DNA of 64,000 nt from Tahibacter aquaticus (GTDB lineage Bacteria > Pseudomonadota > Gammaproteobacteria > Xanthomonadales > Rhodanobacteraceae): NCBI RefSeq assembly GCF_004363655.1, contig NZ_SNZH01000007.1:248001-312000 (forward strand), read 5' to 3'. Of the stretch, positions 50,572 to 61,932 are shown in pieces. Positions within the stretch are counted from its first letter, which is position 1, and every line of letters begins with the position of its first letter. A program made the translations under genes and the position numbers. The notes under the pieces were generated by a model. That model was not told where the DNA came from, did not search any database, and saw nothing but the letters and a program-made list of their open reading frames with translations.

Positions 50572-51009
50572 ATGCAGCAGTTGATCTGGCGCCTCGTCGC
50601 GACCAAACGTGCGTATCAGCTGCAGCGCGAATTCAAGGAAATCGACAAGCTGATGAACGGGCTGAACAATGCCGCCCGGCTGCAGCTGGCCACCTTGACC
50701 CAGAAAGAATTTGCTGCCGCCTCGAAGAGCGAATTCCCGCATCTCTACGGCACGCCGCCCGAACAGCGCTATACGGCCTGGGGCAGCGGTACCGATATCG
50801 GTCTTACCCGCGCCCGCTCGGAAAACCTGCCGGTGCGCATCCGCGGCATCGCCTTGTGGCTGACCGTGGCCTATCACGAAACCCGCGGTACCAGCCTGCC
50901 GGCACTCGATGGAGTGCATCGTTCGCTGTTGCGCAGCCTGCGTTTTCTGCGTGAATCCATGCCGGCGAGTACTTCCGCCAGCTGGTTCACGAGCGAACAG
51001 GCCGCTTGA
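50572..51009 (+). CDS. Small soluble hypothetical protein
   Basis: A 145-residue, helical, basic protein without signal peptide or membrane segment (start MQQLIWRLVATKRAYQLQREF). It has an AGGGGA ribosome-binding site, a predicted promoter at 50485-50514 and its own terminator at 51049-51072, so it is an independent unit with good evidence of expression. Residues such as IRGIALWLTVAYHETRGTS show no family I recognise. Function unknown. Confidence 0.75.
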   Translation: MQQLIWRLVATKRAYQLQREFKEIDKLMNGLNNAARLQLATLTQKEFAAASKSEFPHLYGTPPEQRYTAWGSGTDIGLTRARSENLPVRIRGIALWLTVAYHETRGTSLPALDGVHRSLLRSLRFLRESMPASTSASWFTSEQAA

Positions 51010-51048
51010 CTGGACGATCCGGGTAGCAAATCGGGCTAGAGGAAATTG

Positions 51049-51072
51049 CGCGCCAGGGATGGCGCGTTTTTT
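51049..51072 (+). terminator. Rho-independent terminator
   Basis: CGCGCC and GGCGCG form a 6-base G+C stem around the loop AGGGAT, followed directly by six T. It lies 40 bases after the stop of the small gene at 50572-51009. Confidence 0.85.
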
Positions 51073-51135
51073 CTTTGTGGATTGTGCTTTTTGGCGGCAG
51101 TGCTGTTCTTGGGCGGCAATCGCCGTCTGTGCAAT

Positions 51136-51168
51136 CGGGCGGCGCAATTCGCTTTGCTCATCGCGCCC
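51136..51168. repeat. Second copy of the 12.5-kb dispersed repeat
   Basis: Bases 51136-51168 match 12534-12566 with only two mismatches. Here only one arm is present, lying between a terminator and the end of the phosphatidylserine decarboxylase gene. It supports the idea of a dispersed extragenic repeat family in this genome. Confidence 0.7.
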
Positions 51169-51177
51169 TGCGGGGTT

Positions 51178-52026
51178 CTACGCGACGGCAATGCTGCCGA
51201 TGCGCTGGCCGACCTTGACCGGCTGCTCGGGCTGCAGGCTGTCGTCGATGCGGCCGACAGCCGGCGGCAGCAGCACGATCACGGTCGAGCCCATGTTGAA
51301 GCGGGCCATTTCGGCGAAACGCTCCAGGCTGAGGTTCTGCTCGCGCCAGTCTCGCCGGGTGACGCGGCTGGCATAGGGCGGAATTTCCAGGCCCGACCAG
51401 ACCGTCGACACACTGGAAACCAGCATGGCGCCGACCATCACGACCACGAACGGGCCGTGCTCGCCCTGGAAATGGCAGACCAGGCGCTCGTTGCGCGCAA
51501 ACAGGCGCGGAATTTCGGCCACCGGCGCCGGCGCCACGCTGAACAGCCGTCCCGGCACGTGCACGCTGTACTGCAAGGTGCCGCGCAAGGGCATATGCGC
51601 ACGGTGGTAGTCGCGCGGCGACAGATAGACCGTGACGAAGCTCCCATCCGCATAGGCCTGCGCGTCGGTTTCCGACGCGAGCAATTCGGCCACGCTGTAG
51701 TGCTGGCCCTTGGCCTGCACGATGCGGCCGGCGCGGATGGGGCCGGCCTGGCTGATCTTGCCGTCGGCAGGGCAGAGCAGGGCGTCGGCGTCGGTGTCGG
51801 CGCTGCGCGCGCCTGGCTTGAGCAGGCGGGTGAAGAACGCGTTGAAATGTTCGAACGCAGCGATGTCCGCTGTCTGCGCTTCGCTCAGGTCGACTTGGTA
51901 GTTGCGCACGATCGTGCCGATCAGAAAATTCTTCCACGGCCGCCAGGTCCAGCGCGTGGCCCAGTAGACCAGGCGCGAAAGCAGGCGGTGCGGCAGGGCG
52001 TATTGAAGAATGATCGATGGTTTCAT
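51178..52026 (-). CDS. psd: Phosphatidylserine decarboxylase proenzyme
   Basis: A 282-residue enzyme converting phosphatidylserine to phosphatidylethanolamine at the inner membrane. The self-cleavage site that makes the pyruvoyl group is MGST (G246-S247); in E. coli it is LGST, so Met replaces Leu. The Asp-His-Ser triad members are D88 in PADGK, H144 in RDYHRAHMP and S247. N-terminal hydrophobic residues attach it to the membrane. ATG at 52026; 59 bases separate it from the Sco gene. The downstream intergenic region carries the dispersed repeat. Confidence 0.96.
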   Translation of the reverse strand: MKPSIILQYALPHRLLSRLVYWATRWTWRPWKNFLIGTIVRNYQVDLSEAQTADIAAFEHFNAFFTRLLKPGARSADTDADALLCPADGKISQAGPIRAGRIVQAKGQHYSVAELLASETDAQAYADGSFVTVYLSPRDYHRAHMPLRGTLQYSVHVPGRLFSVAPAPVAEIPRLFARNERLVCHFQGEHGPFVVVMVGAMLVSSVSTVWSGLEIPPYASRVTRRDWREQNLSLERFAEMARFNMGSTVIVLLPPAVGRIDDSLQPEQPVKVGQRIGSIAVA

Positions 52027-52085
52027 CGGCGAGGGTCTGGACCCGGATTCGGTAGTGGAATTGAAGCAGCCGGCAAGCGCCGGAC

Positions 52086-52727
52086 TCAGGGCTTGCGCGC
52101 GAGTGTCAGCATGTCGGTGCCGATCGCAGCGGCATCCAGCGGTGGGCGGAACAGCCCGGCCAGCTGGCCCTGCGGGTCGATCAGCACGATCGAGGCGCTG
52201 TGATCGACGCTGTAGTTGCCGCTGGCATCGGGCGTGGTGCGCGTATACAGCTGGCCCATGGAGCGGCTCAGCCGGGTCAGCTCCTCGTCGCTGCCGGTCG
52301 CCGCGATGAATCCGGGATCATAGAAACCGGCATAGCGGCCGAGTACCTCGGGCTGGTCGCGCTGCGGGTCGACCGAAATGAAGTGGATGTGCACCTGATC
52401 CGCCGCGCCGGCCTGCTGCAGCGTCGCGCGCACCTGCTTGAGCACGCCCAGCGTGGCAGGGCAGATGTCGGGGCAGTGGGTGAAGCCGAAGAAGACCAGG
52501 TTCCAGTGGCCTTTGAAATCGGCGGCGGTCAGCGTCTTGCCGTCGCTGCGCGTGAGCTGGAAATCGGCCAGGGCACGCGGCTTGGGATAACGCGTCAATG
52601 CAACGGTAGACGGCGCGTTGCTGGCATAGAACTGGCTGGCCAGCCACAGGCCCAGGCCGGCGGCGAATGCGGCCAGCAGGATCAGGGTCGTGGGCAGAAC
52701 CCGGCCCGAGTTATGACGTGTGTTCAT
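52086..52727 (-). CDS. Sco1/SenC family copper chaperone
   Basis: A 213-residue protein with an N-terminal membrane anchor (about 11-31) and a periplasmic thioredoxin-fold domain. Copper-binding residues are C85 and C89 in THCPDICPAT and H176 in SVDHSASI. Family members insert copper into the CuA centre of cytochrome c oxidase or reduce its thiols. The presence of the ccm operon elsewhere in the window fits an aerobic haem-copper respiratory chain, but no oxidase genes are seen here. ATG start at 52727; it is divergent from prmB across 72 bases. Confidence 0.94.
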   Translation of the reverse strand: MNTRHNSGRVLPTTLILLAAFAAGLGLWLASQFYASNAPSTVALTRYPKPRALADFQLTRSDGKTLTAADFKGHWNLVFFGFTHCPDICPATLGVLKQVRATLQQAGAADQVHIHFISVDPQRDQPEVLGRYAGFYDPGFIAATGSDEELTRLSRSMGQLYTRTTPDASGNYSVDHSASIVLIDPQGQLAGLFRPPLDAAAIGTDMLTLARKP

Positions 52728-52799
52728 TGCCTCAGTATAGACGCGGACGGGGCCGGGCCAGCGCCCTATACTGTGCGGCCCTTTGTCGCTGCACGCCTC

Positions 52800-53717
52800 A
52801 TGACCGCTGAACTTTCCACCATCATCGACTTCATCCGCTACGGCGCCAGCCGATTTGCCGGAGCCGGCCTGACCTTCGGCCACTCCTACGACAACGCACT
52901 GGACGAGGCGACCCATCTGGTGCTGCATACGCTGCATTTGCCGCACGATCTGTCGCCAAACTACGGCCAGGCCAAGCTGGTGCAGGCAGAAAAGCAGCGC
53001 CTGCTGGAACTGTTCGAAAAGCGCGTGAGCGAGCGCAAGCCGGTGGCCTACCTGACCGGCGAAGCCTGGTTTGCCGGGCTGTTGTTCAAGGTGGACGAGC
53101 GCGTGCTGGTGCCGCGCTCGCCGATCGCCGAGCTGATCCAGAACGGCTTCAGCCCCTGGCTGGACGATGTCGAGGTGGAGCGCGCCCTGGACCTGTGCAC
53201 CGGATCGGGCTGTATCGGCATCGCCATGGCCTCGCACAATCCGAACTGGCAGGTCGACGTGGTCGACATCAGCCCGGAGGCGCTGGAACTGGCGCGCAGC
53301 AATGTGCAGTTCCAGGACGTGAGCGAACGCGTACGCGTGATCGAATCCGACCTGTTCGGTGGGCTGCAGGGCGAGGTCTACGACCTGATCGTGTCCAACC
53401 CGCCGTACGTCACCGAGCAGGAATTTGCCGAACTTCCGCCCGAATACAGCCATGAGCCTGCGCTAGGTTTGAAGGCCGGTCACGACGGCCTGGATTTCGC
53501 ATTGCGCATCCTGGCCGAGGCGCCGCAGCATTTGTCCGAGAACGGTCTGCTTATCGTCGAAGTCGGCGAATCCGAGCGCGCCCTGGCCGAACTGCTGCCG
53601 CGCGTGCCGTTCACCTGGATCGAATTCAATGTCGGCCAGATGGGCATTTTCGCGCTGGACCGGCGCGATCTCGTGGCGCACGCGGACGATATCCGCGCAG
53701 CGCTGCAGGCCAGATAA
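52800..53717 (+). CDS. prmB: Ribosomal protein uL3 glutamine methyltransferase PrmB
   Basis: A 305-residue SAM-dependent N5-glutamine methyltransferase acting on the large-subunit protein uL3. SAM motif I is [10 protein letters not shown] (131-140) and the substrate glutamine site is NPPY (200-203). The N-terminal helical domain has [27 protein letters not shown], characteristic of PrmB versus PrmC. It is followed by aroC after 61 bases, the usual order in gammaproteobacteria. ATG at 52800; the longer open frame upstream is antisense to the Sco gene. Confidence 0.96.
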   Translation: MTAELSTIIDFIRYGASRFAGAGLTFGHSYDNALDEATHLVLHTLHLPHDLSPNYGQAKLVQAEKQRLLELFEKRVSERKPVAYLTGEAWFAGLLFKVDERVLVPRSPIAELIQNGFSPWLDDVEVERALDLCTGSGCIGIAMASHNPNWQVDVVDISPEALELARSNVQFQDVSERVRVIESDLFGGLQGEVYDLIVSNPPYVTEQEFAELPPEYSHEPALGLKAGHDGLDFALRILAEAPQHLSENGLLIVEVGESERALAELLPRVPFTWIEFNVGQMGIFALDRRDLVAHADDIRAALQAR

Positions 53718-53778
53718 CCGCAGACCCGGCGCGGGCTGTACCGCTCGCGTCGCGGCCGGGCGCCATCGAGAAACTGAA

Positions 53779-54876
53779 GTGTCCAGTAATTCCTTCGGCA
53801 AACTGCTTACCGTCACCACTTTCGGCGAAAGCCATGGCCCGGCCATCGGCTGCGTTGTCGACGGCTGTCCACCCGGACTGGCGATTGCGCCGGAGGATTT
53901 CCGCGACGATCTCGACCGCCGCGCCACCGGTCGCAGCCGGCATACCTCGCAACGGCGCGAAGCCGACGAGATCGAAATTCTTTCCGGCGTCTACGAAGGC
54001 CAGACCACCGGCACGCCGATCGCGCTGCTGATCCGCAATACCGACCAGCGCTCCAAGGACTATGCCGACATCGCCGAGCGTTTCCGTCCCGGCCATGCGG
54101 ACTACAGCTACTGGCACAAATACGGCCTGCGCGATCCCCGCGGCGGCGGTCGTTCGTCTGCGCGGGAAACCACCATGCGCGTCGCCGCCGGCGTCATCGC
54201 CAAGCGCTGGCTGGCGCAGAAGTACGGCATTGCGGTGCGCGGCTGGCTCGCCGCGCTGGGGCCGCTGACGCCGGCGGCGTTCGACTGGGCGGCGATCGAG
54301 GACAACCCCTTCTTCTGGCCCGATGCGGCCATGGTGCAGGAGCTGGAATCCTTCATGGACCGCCTGCGCAAATCCGGCGACTCCATCGGTGCGCGCGTCA
54401 ACGTGCTGGCGTCGAACGTGCCGCCGGGCTGGGGCGAGCCGATCTACGGCAAGCTCGACGGCGAGCTCGCCGCGGCGCTGATGAGCATCAATGCGGTGAA
54501 GGGTGTGGAAATCGGCGACGGTTTCGCCGCGGTGACCCAGCGCGGCAGCGAGCATCGCGACGAGATGACGCCGCAGGGCTTCCTGTCCAACCATGCCGGC
54601 GGCATCCTCGGCGGCATTTCCAGCGGCCAGGATGTACTGGCCTCTATCGTGCTCAAGCCCACGTCCAGCATTCTGATTCCCGGCCGCAGCGTAAACGTGC
54701 GCAACGAGCCGGTCGAAGTAGTGACCAAGGGCCGCCACGACCCTTGCGTCGGCATTCGCGCCACGCCCATTGCCGAGGCCATGGTTGCGCTGGTGCTTAT
54801 GGACCAGGCCCTGCGCCATCGCGCCCAGTGCGGCGATGTCGGCGCGGTAGAGCCACGCATTCCGGCCAAACCCTGA
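53779..54876 (+). CDS. aroC: Chorismate synthase
   Basis: A 365-residue enzyme that makes chorismate from 5-enolpyruvylshikimate 3-phosphate with reduced FMN. Conserved blocks are [46 protein letters not shown] and [11 protein letters not shown]. The start is GTG at 53779, which gives the family's usual N-terminus ([19 protein letters not shown]). Chorismate feeds the tryptophan genes further downstream. It lies between prmB and asd. Confidence 0.98.
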   Translation: MSSNSFGKLLTVTTFGESHGPAIGCVVDGCPPGLAIAPEDFRDDLDRRATGRSRHTSQRREADEIEILSGVYEGQTTGTPIALLIRNTDQRSKDYADIAERFRPGHADYSYWHKYGLRDPRGGGRSSARETTMRVAAGVIAKRWLAQKYGIAVRGWLAALGPLTPAAFDWAAIEDNPFFWPDAAMVQELESFMDRLRKSGDSIGARVNVLASNVPPGWGEPIYGKLDGELAAALMSINAVKGVEIGDGFAAVTQRGSEHRDEMTPQGFLSNHAGGILGGISSGQDVLASIVLKPTSSILIPGRSVNVRNEPVEVVTKGRHDPCVGIRATPIAEAMVALVLMDQALRHRAQCGDVGAVEPRIPAKP

Positions 54877-54939
54877 AGCCCTGCGCGGGCGCGCAGCCGG
54901 CCGTCCGCATTCCTGAAGTATCAAACTGGAGAAGTTGAA

Positions 54940-55977
54940 ATGTCTGCGAGTTCTGCGGAGCGCAAGTTCAAGGTGGCCATGGTTGGCGCGACCGGCGCGG
55001 TCGGCGAAACCCTGATCGGCATTCTGAAAGAACGCAAATTTCCGGTTGGCGAATTTGTGCCGCTGGCGAGCGAGCGCTCGGCCGGCGGGCAGGTCGACTG
55101 GGGCAATCACAAGGTCGTGGTGCAGAACCTGGCCACGTATGACTTCGACGGCGTCGACATTGCGTTCTTTTCCGCCGGTGGCAGCGTCAGCCGCGAGCAT
55201 GCGCCGCGCGCCGCGGCGGCCGGCGCGGTAGTGATCGACAATACCTCGGAGTTCCGCTACCAGGACGACATTCCCCTGGTCGTGGCCGAGGTGAACCCGG
55301 ACGCGATCGCCGGCTATACCACGCGCGGCATCATCGCCAATCCGAATTGCTCGACCATGCAGATGCTGGTGGCGCTGGCGCCTATCCATCGCGCCGTGGG
55401 CATTACGCGGATCAATGTTGCTACCTACCAGTCCGTATCCGGTGCCGGCCGCAGCGGCCTGGAAGAGCTGGGTCGCCAGACCGCGGCCATCCTGAACTTC
55501 CAGGAGTACACGCCGCAGAAGTTCCAGGCCCAGATCGCCTTCAACCTGATCCCGCAGATCGACGACTTCCAGCCCAACGGCTATACCAAGGAAGAGATGA
55601 AGCTGGTCTGGGAGACGCGCAAGATTCTTGCCGATGTGAGCATCGAAGTGAACCCGACCGCGGTGCGCGTGCCGGTGTTTTACGGCCACAGCGAGGCCGT
55701 GCATATCGAAACCCGCGACAAGATCACAGCAGCCCAGGCCCGCGAACTGTTAGAAAGCGCGCCCGGCGTTGTTGTCGTCGATGAGCGGGTGCCCGGTGGG
55801 TATCCGACGCCGGTTTCGCACGCGGCGGGGAAGGATGCGGTCTATGTGGGCCGGATCCGCGAGGACATCTCGCACCCGCGCGGACTGAATCTCTGGGTCG
55901 TTTCAGACAACATCCGCAAGGGCGCCGCCTTGAATGCGGTCCAGGTGGCCGAGCTATTGGTGAAATCGTATCTGTGA
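54940..55977 (+). CDS. asd: Aspartate-semialdehyde dehydrogenase
   Basis: A 345-residue NADP-dependent enzyme converting aspartyl phosphate to aspartate semialdehyde, for lysine, threonine and methionine. NADP motif is VGATGAVGETL (15-25), the catalytic cysteine is C137 in ANPNCSTMQM, and the active-site histidine lies near GHSEAVHIE. ATG start has a GGAGAAG ribosome-binding site. A strong hairpin (56018-56043) lies 40 bases past the stop. Confidence 0.97.
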   Translation: MSASSAERKFKVAMVGATGAVGETLIGILKERKFPVGEFVPLASERSAGGQVDWGNHKVVVQNLATYDFDGVDIAFFSAGGSVSREHAPRAAAAGAVVIDNTSEFRYQDDIPLVVAEVNPDAIAGYTTRGIIANPNCSTMQMLVALAPIHRAVGITRINVATYQSVSGAGRSGLEELGRQTAAILNFQEYTPQKFQAQIAFNLIPQIDDFQPNGYTKEEMKLVWETRKILADVSIEVNPTAVRVPVFYGHSEAVHIETRDKITAAQARELLESAPGVVVVDERVPGGYPTPVSHAAGKDAVYVGRIREDISHPRGLNLWVVSDNIRKGAALNAVQVAELLVKSYL

Positions 55978-56017
55978 TCTATAGTTACGATTGTGTTATA
56001 AGGCATTTTCGAGATTG

Positions 56018-56043
56018 TCCGGCGGCCCGAAACGGCCGCCGGA
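56018..56043 (+). terminator. Strong G+C hairpin after asd
   Basis: TCCGGCGGCC and GGCCGCCGGA pair perfectly (10 bases) around CGAAAC, 40 bases after the asd stop. There is no T-run, so it may be a non-canonical terminator or an RNA-stabilising structure. A -10-like TTATAA lies just upstream at 55996-56001. Confidence 0.55.
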
Positions 56044-56229
56044 TACGCTTACGCAGGGATGCGAAACCACCCGCTGGTCGCGCAAGTGATTGATCGGGGA
56101 AAAGAAACGCGTGGGAATAACGCTGCGAAGGGGATTGGCCGGTGCCTGCGCATCTGCCGATGGTTCGCGGGGCTGTATCGACAGATGAATACCGGGCCGT
56201 AGGCCACTGCCACCCAGGGGGCTGACCTC

Positions 56230-58860
56230 ATGAATGGATCGTTGAAACTAACGCTGGCCGTAGCGCTCGCACTGAGCAGTACCAATGCGCTGGCGCTGGG
56301 CCTGGGGATGATCCAGGTCAAGTCGGGCCTGAACGAGCCCCTGGTTGCCGAAATTCCGGTGACCGGTGGCCCAGATGAAACCGCGGGCGTCAGCGTCGCC
56401 CTCGCCGCAGCAGCTGATTTCGAACGCGTAGGACTGTCCCGCTCGCGCATCGCGGTACCACTGGAATTCACGGTGGCTACCGGCGCGAAGGGCAATGCAG
56501 TAATCAAGGTCACTACCAAGGAAGCGGTGCGTGATCCCTTCCTCGACTTCCTCATCGAGGTGAACTGGTCCAAGGGCAAGCTGCTGCGCGAGTACACCGT
56601 GCTGCTGGATCCGCCGACGATGGCTCCGGCGATCAAGGGCTCCCGCGCCAGCACCGTGCCGGTCAAGGATGCCACCAGCCCAACCGCGTCGGCCCCGCTT
56701 CCGGCCGCAGCGAGCAAGCCGGCCAAGCCGCCGCGTTCCAGCGCCGCCAGTACTGCCAGCACGCCGAGCACGCCGTCGGCTCCAGCCGCACCGCGCAGTT
56801 CCGCCGCCGGCGAGTACGGTCCGGTCGCCCAGGGCGAAACCTTGTGGGAAGTTGCTGCATCGACCCGGCCTGACGACAGCGTTTCGCTGAACCAGGTCAT
56901 GGTTTCTCTGCTGCGTGCCAACCCCAACGCGTTCTACAAAGACAACATCAATTCGCTCAAGCGCGGCGCGATCCTGCGCGTGCCCAGCGCGGATGAAATC
57001 CGCGCTGCCGGCAGTGCCGCGGCTGCCGCGGCCGAAGTACGCAGTCAGAACGACGCCGCCCGCGGCGGCGGCGCTGCGCCTACCCTGGTTGCCGATACGG
57101 GTTCCAAGCCGGCTTCGTCCAGCAGCTCCGCCAGTGCGGCAGCGCCGTCCAAGCCAGCCTCTGACCGGCTGGAACTGGTGCCGCCGAAGACAGCGAAGAA
57201 CTCGACTGCCAGTGCCGAGAAACCCGGTAGCGGCGGTAGCGGCGATGCCACGGTGCGCGCCGAACTGGCCCGTACCAAGGAAGCGCTGACCAGTCGCGAA
57301 CAGGAAGCCGGCGAGCTCAAATCGCGGGTGCGCGAGCTGGAAGACCTGAAGAGCAAGAACGACAAGCTGCTTTCGCTCAAGGACTCCGAACTGGCGGCCC
57401 TGCAACAGAAGCTGAAAGAACTGCAGGACAAGGCTGCCAAACCCGGTACCAGCACGCCGATCGCCGCTACCCCGACGCCGCCGGCCAGTACGGCTGCGAC
57501 GAGCACACCAGCCGCCAGCACGCCGGCGACCGCTACCAGCAGTACTGCGGCGGCCAAGCCGGGCGAATTGACCAAGGAAGAGATCTGGGGCGCCGCGGCG
57601 GGCAGCAAGACCGCGCCGACGGCCAGCGCCACGGCACCGGCCAGCAGCGCCACGCCGCCGGCGGCAACGCCAGGCAGCAGCACGACTTCGCCGGCCACGT
57701 CGGGCACCACCCTGCCAGCGACAACCGCACCGGCCAGCAGCACCACGCCGGCCGCCAGCACCAGCACGACTCCGGCTGCAGCGACCAGCACGCCACCGGC
57801 AACGACTTCGCCCAGCCCCGGCGAGACCATCGTCGCGACGCCGCCGGGTAGCACGACGCCGACCACCCCGGCACCGGCCAGCACTGCGCCGGCAGTACCG
57901 ACCACCACACCGGCCCCGCCGGCCACGCCACCGGCAAAGCCTGCTACCAGCACCACTGCAGCAGCCAAGCCGAGCACGCCGGCCAAGGTGCAGCCGCTGG
58001 AAACGGCGCAGCCGTGGTACAGCAATCCGACCTATTGGATGTATGGCCTTGGCGGCTTGGCCGTGCTCGGCGGATTGGGCTTCCTGCTCAGCCGTCTGGG
58101 CAAGAAAAAGGCCCCGGCCGCTGCTGCCGGCGGCGCTGCTTTCACCGACGCCACCTCGCCGCTGCAGGACGAAGAAGATGCGTTGCTGGATCGTCTGGCC
58201 CAGTACCCGGACGACACCTCGGCCCATCTGGAACTGACCAGCCTGTACTACTCCCAGGGCGATGCGGACAAGTTCGAAGCCGCAGCCCAGGCCATGTACG
58301 CCCACATCTACGACACCAACATGCCGGAATGGCAGAACGTGCAGGCGATGGGGCGTGAGCTGGTGCCGTCCAACCCCTTGTTCGCCGATGCGGTGGCGAC
58401 GTCGGCTCCCGCCTTCGGCAGCCAGCTTTCGCCCGAGCCGATGCGCTTCGACGGCTTCGACGACAGTTTCGGTGCGCCGCCGCCGGCGGCTACGCCTCCG
58501 CACGAAGACGATGCATTCGACTTCGACCTGGCCGCGCCGGGCAGCAAGGCGACAGTGCCGCCGCCATCGGCGGTGCATGACGACTTCTCCTTCGATCTGA
58601 CCCCGCCGGCGCCCGCGCCGAGCAACTACCAGACCCAGGTGCAGCCGTTGCCGCCCATGCCGGATCTGAGCCCGCCCTCGCGTCTCGATGACGACCTGAT
58701 CGCCGCCGACGATGCCATCGGCACCAAGCTCGACCTGGCCAAGGCCTACCTCGACATGGGCGACCCGGACGGTGCGCGTTCGATGCTCGAAGAAGTGCTG
58801 CTGGAAGGCTCCGAAGGCCAGAAGGGCGAGGCGCGCAAGCTGCTTGCCGAGATTCGCTGA
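56230..58860 (+). CDS. fimV: FimV-like polar-organising protein
   Basis: An 876-residue inner-membrane protein of the FimV/HubP family, needed for polar organisation, type IV pilus and twitching in relatives. It has a signal peptide (1-23), an N-terminal FimV domain (24-128, LGLGMIQVKSGLNEPLVAEI), a LysM domain (197-253), a coiled coil (about 345-398), a long Ala/Thr/Pro/Ser low-complexity region (about 400-595), a membrane helix (about 604-620, MYGLGGLAVLGGLGFLLSRL), and an acidic cytoplasmic tail with a TPR-like segment. The end IGTKLDLAKAYLDMGDPDGARSMLEEVL is the diagnostic FimV C-terminal motif. AGGGGG lies upstream of the ATG. Confidence 0.95.
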   Translation: MNGSLKLTLAVALALSSTNALALGLGMIQVKSGLNEPLVAEIPVTGGPDETAGVSVALAAAADFERVGLSRSRIAVPLEFTVATGAKGNAVIKVTTKEAVRDPFLDFLIEVNWSKGKLLREYTVLLDPPTMAPAIKGSRASTVPVKDATSPTASAPLPAAASKPAKPPRSSAASTASTPSTPSAPAAPRSSAAGEYGPVAQGETLWEVAASTRPDDSVSLNQVMVSLLRANPNAFYKDNINSLKRGAILRVPSADEIRAAGSAAAAAAEVRSQNDAARGGGAAPTLVADTGSKPASSSSSASAAAPSKPASDRLELVPPKTAKNSTASAEKPGSGGSGDATVRAELARTKEALTSREQEAGELKSRVRELEDLKSKNDKLLSLKDSELAALQQKLKELQDKAAKPGTSTPIAATPTPPASTAATSTPAASTPATATSSTAAAKPGELTKEEIWGAAAGSKTAPTASATAPASSATPPAATPGSSTTSPATSGTTLPATTAPASSTTPAASTSTTPAAATSTPPATTSPSPGETIVATPPGSTTPTTPAPASTAPAVPTTTPAPPATPPAKPATSTTAAAKPSTPAKVQPLETAQPWYSNPTYWMYGLGGLAVLGGLGFLLSRLGKKKAPAAAAGGAAFTDATSPLQDEEDALLDRLAQYPDDTSAHLELTSLYYSQGDADKFEAAAQAMYAHIYDTNMPEWQNVQAMGRELVPSNPLFADAVATSAPAFGSQLSPEPMRFDGFDDSFGAPPPAATPPHEDDAFDFDLAAPGSKATVPPPSAVHDDFSFDLTPPAPAPSNYQTQVQPLPPMPDLSPPSRLDDDLIAADDAIGTKLDLAKAYLDMGDPDGARSMLEEVLLEGSEGQKGEARKLLAEIR

Positions 58861-58881
58861 GCCAATGATGGGCAAGTGACG

Positions 58882-58908
58882 AAAAGGCCGGCGCAAGCCG
58901 GCCTTTTT
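58882..58908 (+). terminator. Rho-independent terminator after fimV
   Basis: AAGGCCGGC and GCCGGCC pair around GCAA, preceded by AA and followed by five T, 22 bases after the fimV stop. It separates fimV from the truA-trp transcript. Confidence 0.92.
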
Positions 58909-59251
58909 GCATCTGGCGCCCGCAGCGTTGCGATCGAGACCGTGGGACTCCCGGTTGGCGATGCGGACATCTGCACTGGTTCCCCCCTTGGCAGCCGGGG
59001 CCGCCCGGCACGCACGATCAGAACCTATGGACCCCGCCAGCGGCTTCGCGCGCTTCAGACGGGGTCGGCGCGCTGTCCAGCCGCATGGCGGGAAACTCCT
59101 TCCCCTTCAAGGGAAGGCCGGGATGGGGATGGTGTCGCACCGGCCTCGCCCCAGCCATCTGGCCACGGTACCCGCGCCCGTGCGCAGCCCCGGGCCACGA
59201 CTTACCGTTCAAGCTACAATCGCGCCCCTTTCTTCACCTCCCGGAACCGGC
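58909..59251. other. Intergenic region before truA
   Basis: These 343 bases hold no recognisable gene; the frame that reads through into truA has shadow composition. It contains a hairpin CCTTCCC-CTTCAA-GGGAAGG (59098-59117) followed by a G+C/GGATGG-rich stretch, of the kind often found as dispersed intergenic repeats in high-GC proteobacteria. The promoter of the truA-trpFBA-accD run should lie here, but no clear boxes stand out; the A+T-richer bases near 59200-59220 are the best candidate. Confidence 0.45.
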
Positions 59252-60034
59252 TTGCGCATCGCCCTGGGCGTCGAATACGACGGCACCGATTTTCTAGGCT
59301 GGCAACGCCTGGACCGTGGCCGCACGGTGCAAGGCGTGCTGGAGCAGGCGTTGTCCTTCGTTGCCAATACACCGGTTGCGGTGACCTGCGCCGGGCGTAC
59401 CGATGCCGGTGTGCACGGCCGCTGCAACGTCGTGCATTTCGAGCCTCCCGTGGAGCGTGCCGACCGCAGCTGGCTGCTGGGCACGAATTCGCGCCTGCCG
59501 GACGATGTCTGCGTGCGCTGGATCCAGCGTGTGCCAACCGATTTCCATGCGCGCTTTTCTGCCCGGGCGCGGCGCTATCGCTACAGCCTGCTCAATCGCA
59601 AGGTGCGCCCGGCGCTGGATGCACGCTATGTCGCCTGGCTGCGCGAGCCGCTGGATGCCGCGCGCATGCAGGCCGCCGCGCAGCATTTTCTCGGCGAGCA
59701 CGATTTCAACGCTTTTCGTACCGTGGCCTGCCAGGCGCCGAATCCGGTGCGTACGGTGCACGCGCTGGAGGTGCGCCGCGACGGCGACTACCTGCATTTC
59801 GACATCCAGGCCAATGCCTTTTTGCACCACATGGTGCGCAATATCGTCGGCAGCCTGCTGCTGGTCGGCCAGGGCGAGCGTGCGCCCGAGTGGATAGGCG
59901 AAGTGCTGCGGGGACGCGACCGCAATCTGGCCGGACCGACGGCACCGTCGCAGGGACTCACCTTCCTCTGCCCGCTATACCCGGCGCAATGGCAGCTGCC
60001 AGCCGAAGTGACGGGTGCGGAGCTGGTCGCATGA
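59252..60034 (+). CDS. truA: tRNA pseudouridine(38-40) synthase TruA
   Basis: A 260-residue pseudouridine synthase modifying the anticodon arm. The catalytic aspartate is D51 in [21 protein letters not shown] and the MVRNIVGSL segment are family landmarks. The frame is open well upstream, but family similarity begins at [14 protein letters not shown], so I chose the TTG at 59252 (preceded by GGAA); this start is uncertain. The ATGA at its end overlaps trpF, the arrangement usual in Xanthomonadales. Confidence 0.92.
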   Translation: MRIALGVEYDGTDFLGWQRLDRGRTVQGVLEQALSFVANTPVAVTCAGRTDAGVHGRCNVVHFEPPVERADRSWLLGTNSRLPDDVCVRWIQRVPTDFHARFSARARRYRYSLLNRKVRPALDARYVAWLREPLDAARMQAAAQHFLGEHDFNAFRTVACQAPNPVRTVHALEVRRDGDYLHFDIQANAFLHHMVRNIVGSLLLVGQGERAPEWIGEVLRGRDRNLAGPTAPSQGLTFLCPLYPAQWQLPAEVTGAELVA

Positions 60035-60668
60035 GCCGGGTGCGGGTGAAATTCTGCGGGCTGACCCGTGCCGAGGATGTCGCTGCGGCGGTCGCGCTGG
60101 GGGTGGACGCGATCGGCCTGGTCATGACCCGGCGCAGCAAGCGCTTCGTCGACCTGGAGGCAGCACTCGCGCTGCGTGCGCAAGTGCCGCCGTTCGTCGC
60201 CACCGTGGTGCTGCTGCTCGACGACGAGCCGGCCTGGGTGCGCGAAGTCATTAGCCGGGTGACGCCGGATCTGCTGCAATTCCACGGCGAGGAGCCGGCG
60301 GACTATTGCACCGGTTTCGGCCTGCGCTATCTCAAGGCCATTCCGATGGCCAGTGTGGACAATGTATCGGCGTATACACAGCGACATGCGCAGGCGGCGG
60401 GCTTCCTGCTCGACAGCCATGCGGCCGGCGGGCAAGGCGGTAGCGGCCAGGCGTTCGACTGGACCCGGGTGCCGCGCGAGCTGGGCCGGCCGCTGGTTCT
60501 GGCGGGCGGGCTCAACGCAGACAATGTGGCCGAGGCGCTGCGCCTGGCCAGTCCCTACGCGCTGGATGTGTCCAGCGGCATAGAGACCGCGCCGGGCATC
60601 AAAAACAGCGAAAAAATGCAGCATTTCATGCAAGCGCTGGCTGCGGCCGGCGCCGACCGGGAACTCCG

Positions 60669-60672
<4 letters not shown>
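60031..60672 (+). CDS. trpF: Phosphoribosylanthranilate isomerase
   Basis: A 213-residue TIM-barrel enzyme of tryptophan synthesis. [12 protein letters not shown] near the start holds the catalytic cysteine C9, QFHGEEP and [15 protein letters not shown] carry the phosphate and aspartate residues, and [15 protein letters not shown] closes the barrel. The start overlaps truA by four bases (ATGA) and the stop overlaps trpB by four, so the set is translationally coupled. Confidence 0.97.
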
Positions 60673-61877
<1,205 letters not shown>

Positions 61878-61932
61878 TCAGAAGGCGGCGCACCCGTGCT
61901 GCTGGTCCTTTTCCACTATTTGCCGAGTTCCC

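Noticed and set aside
58909-59251. Upstream extension of truA or a separate small gene
   Set aside because: Frames here lack family similarity; TruA homology begins at [11 protein letters not shown], and the sequence looks like a terminator followed by repeat-like intergenic DNA.
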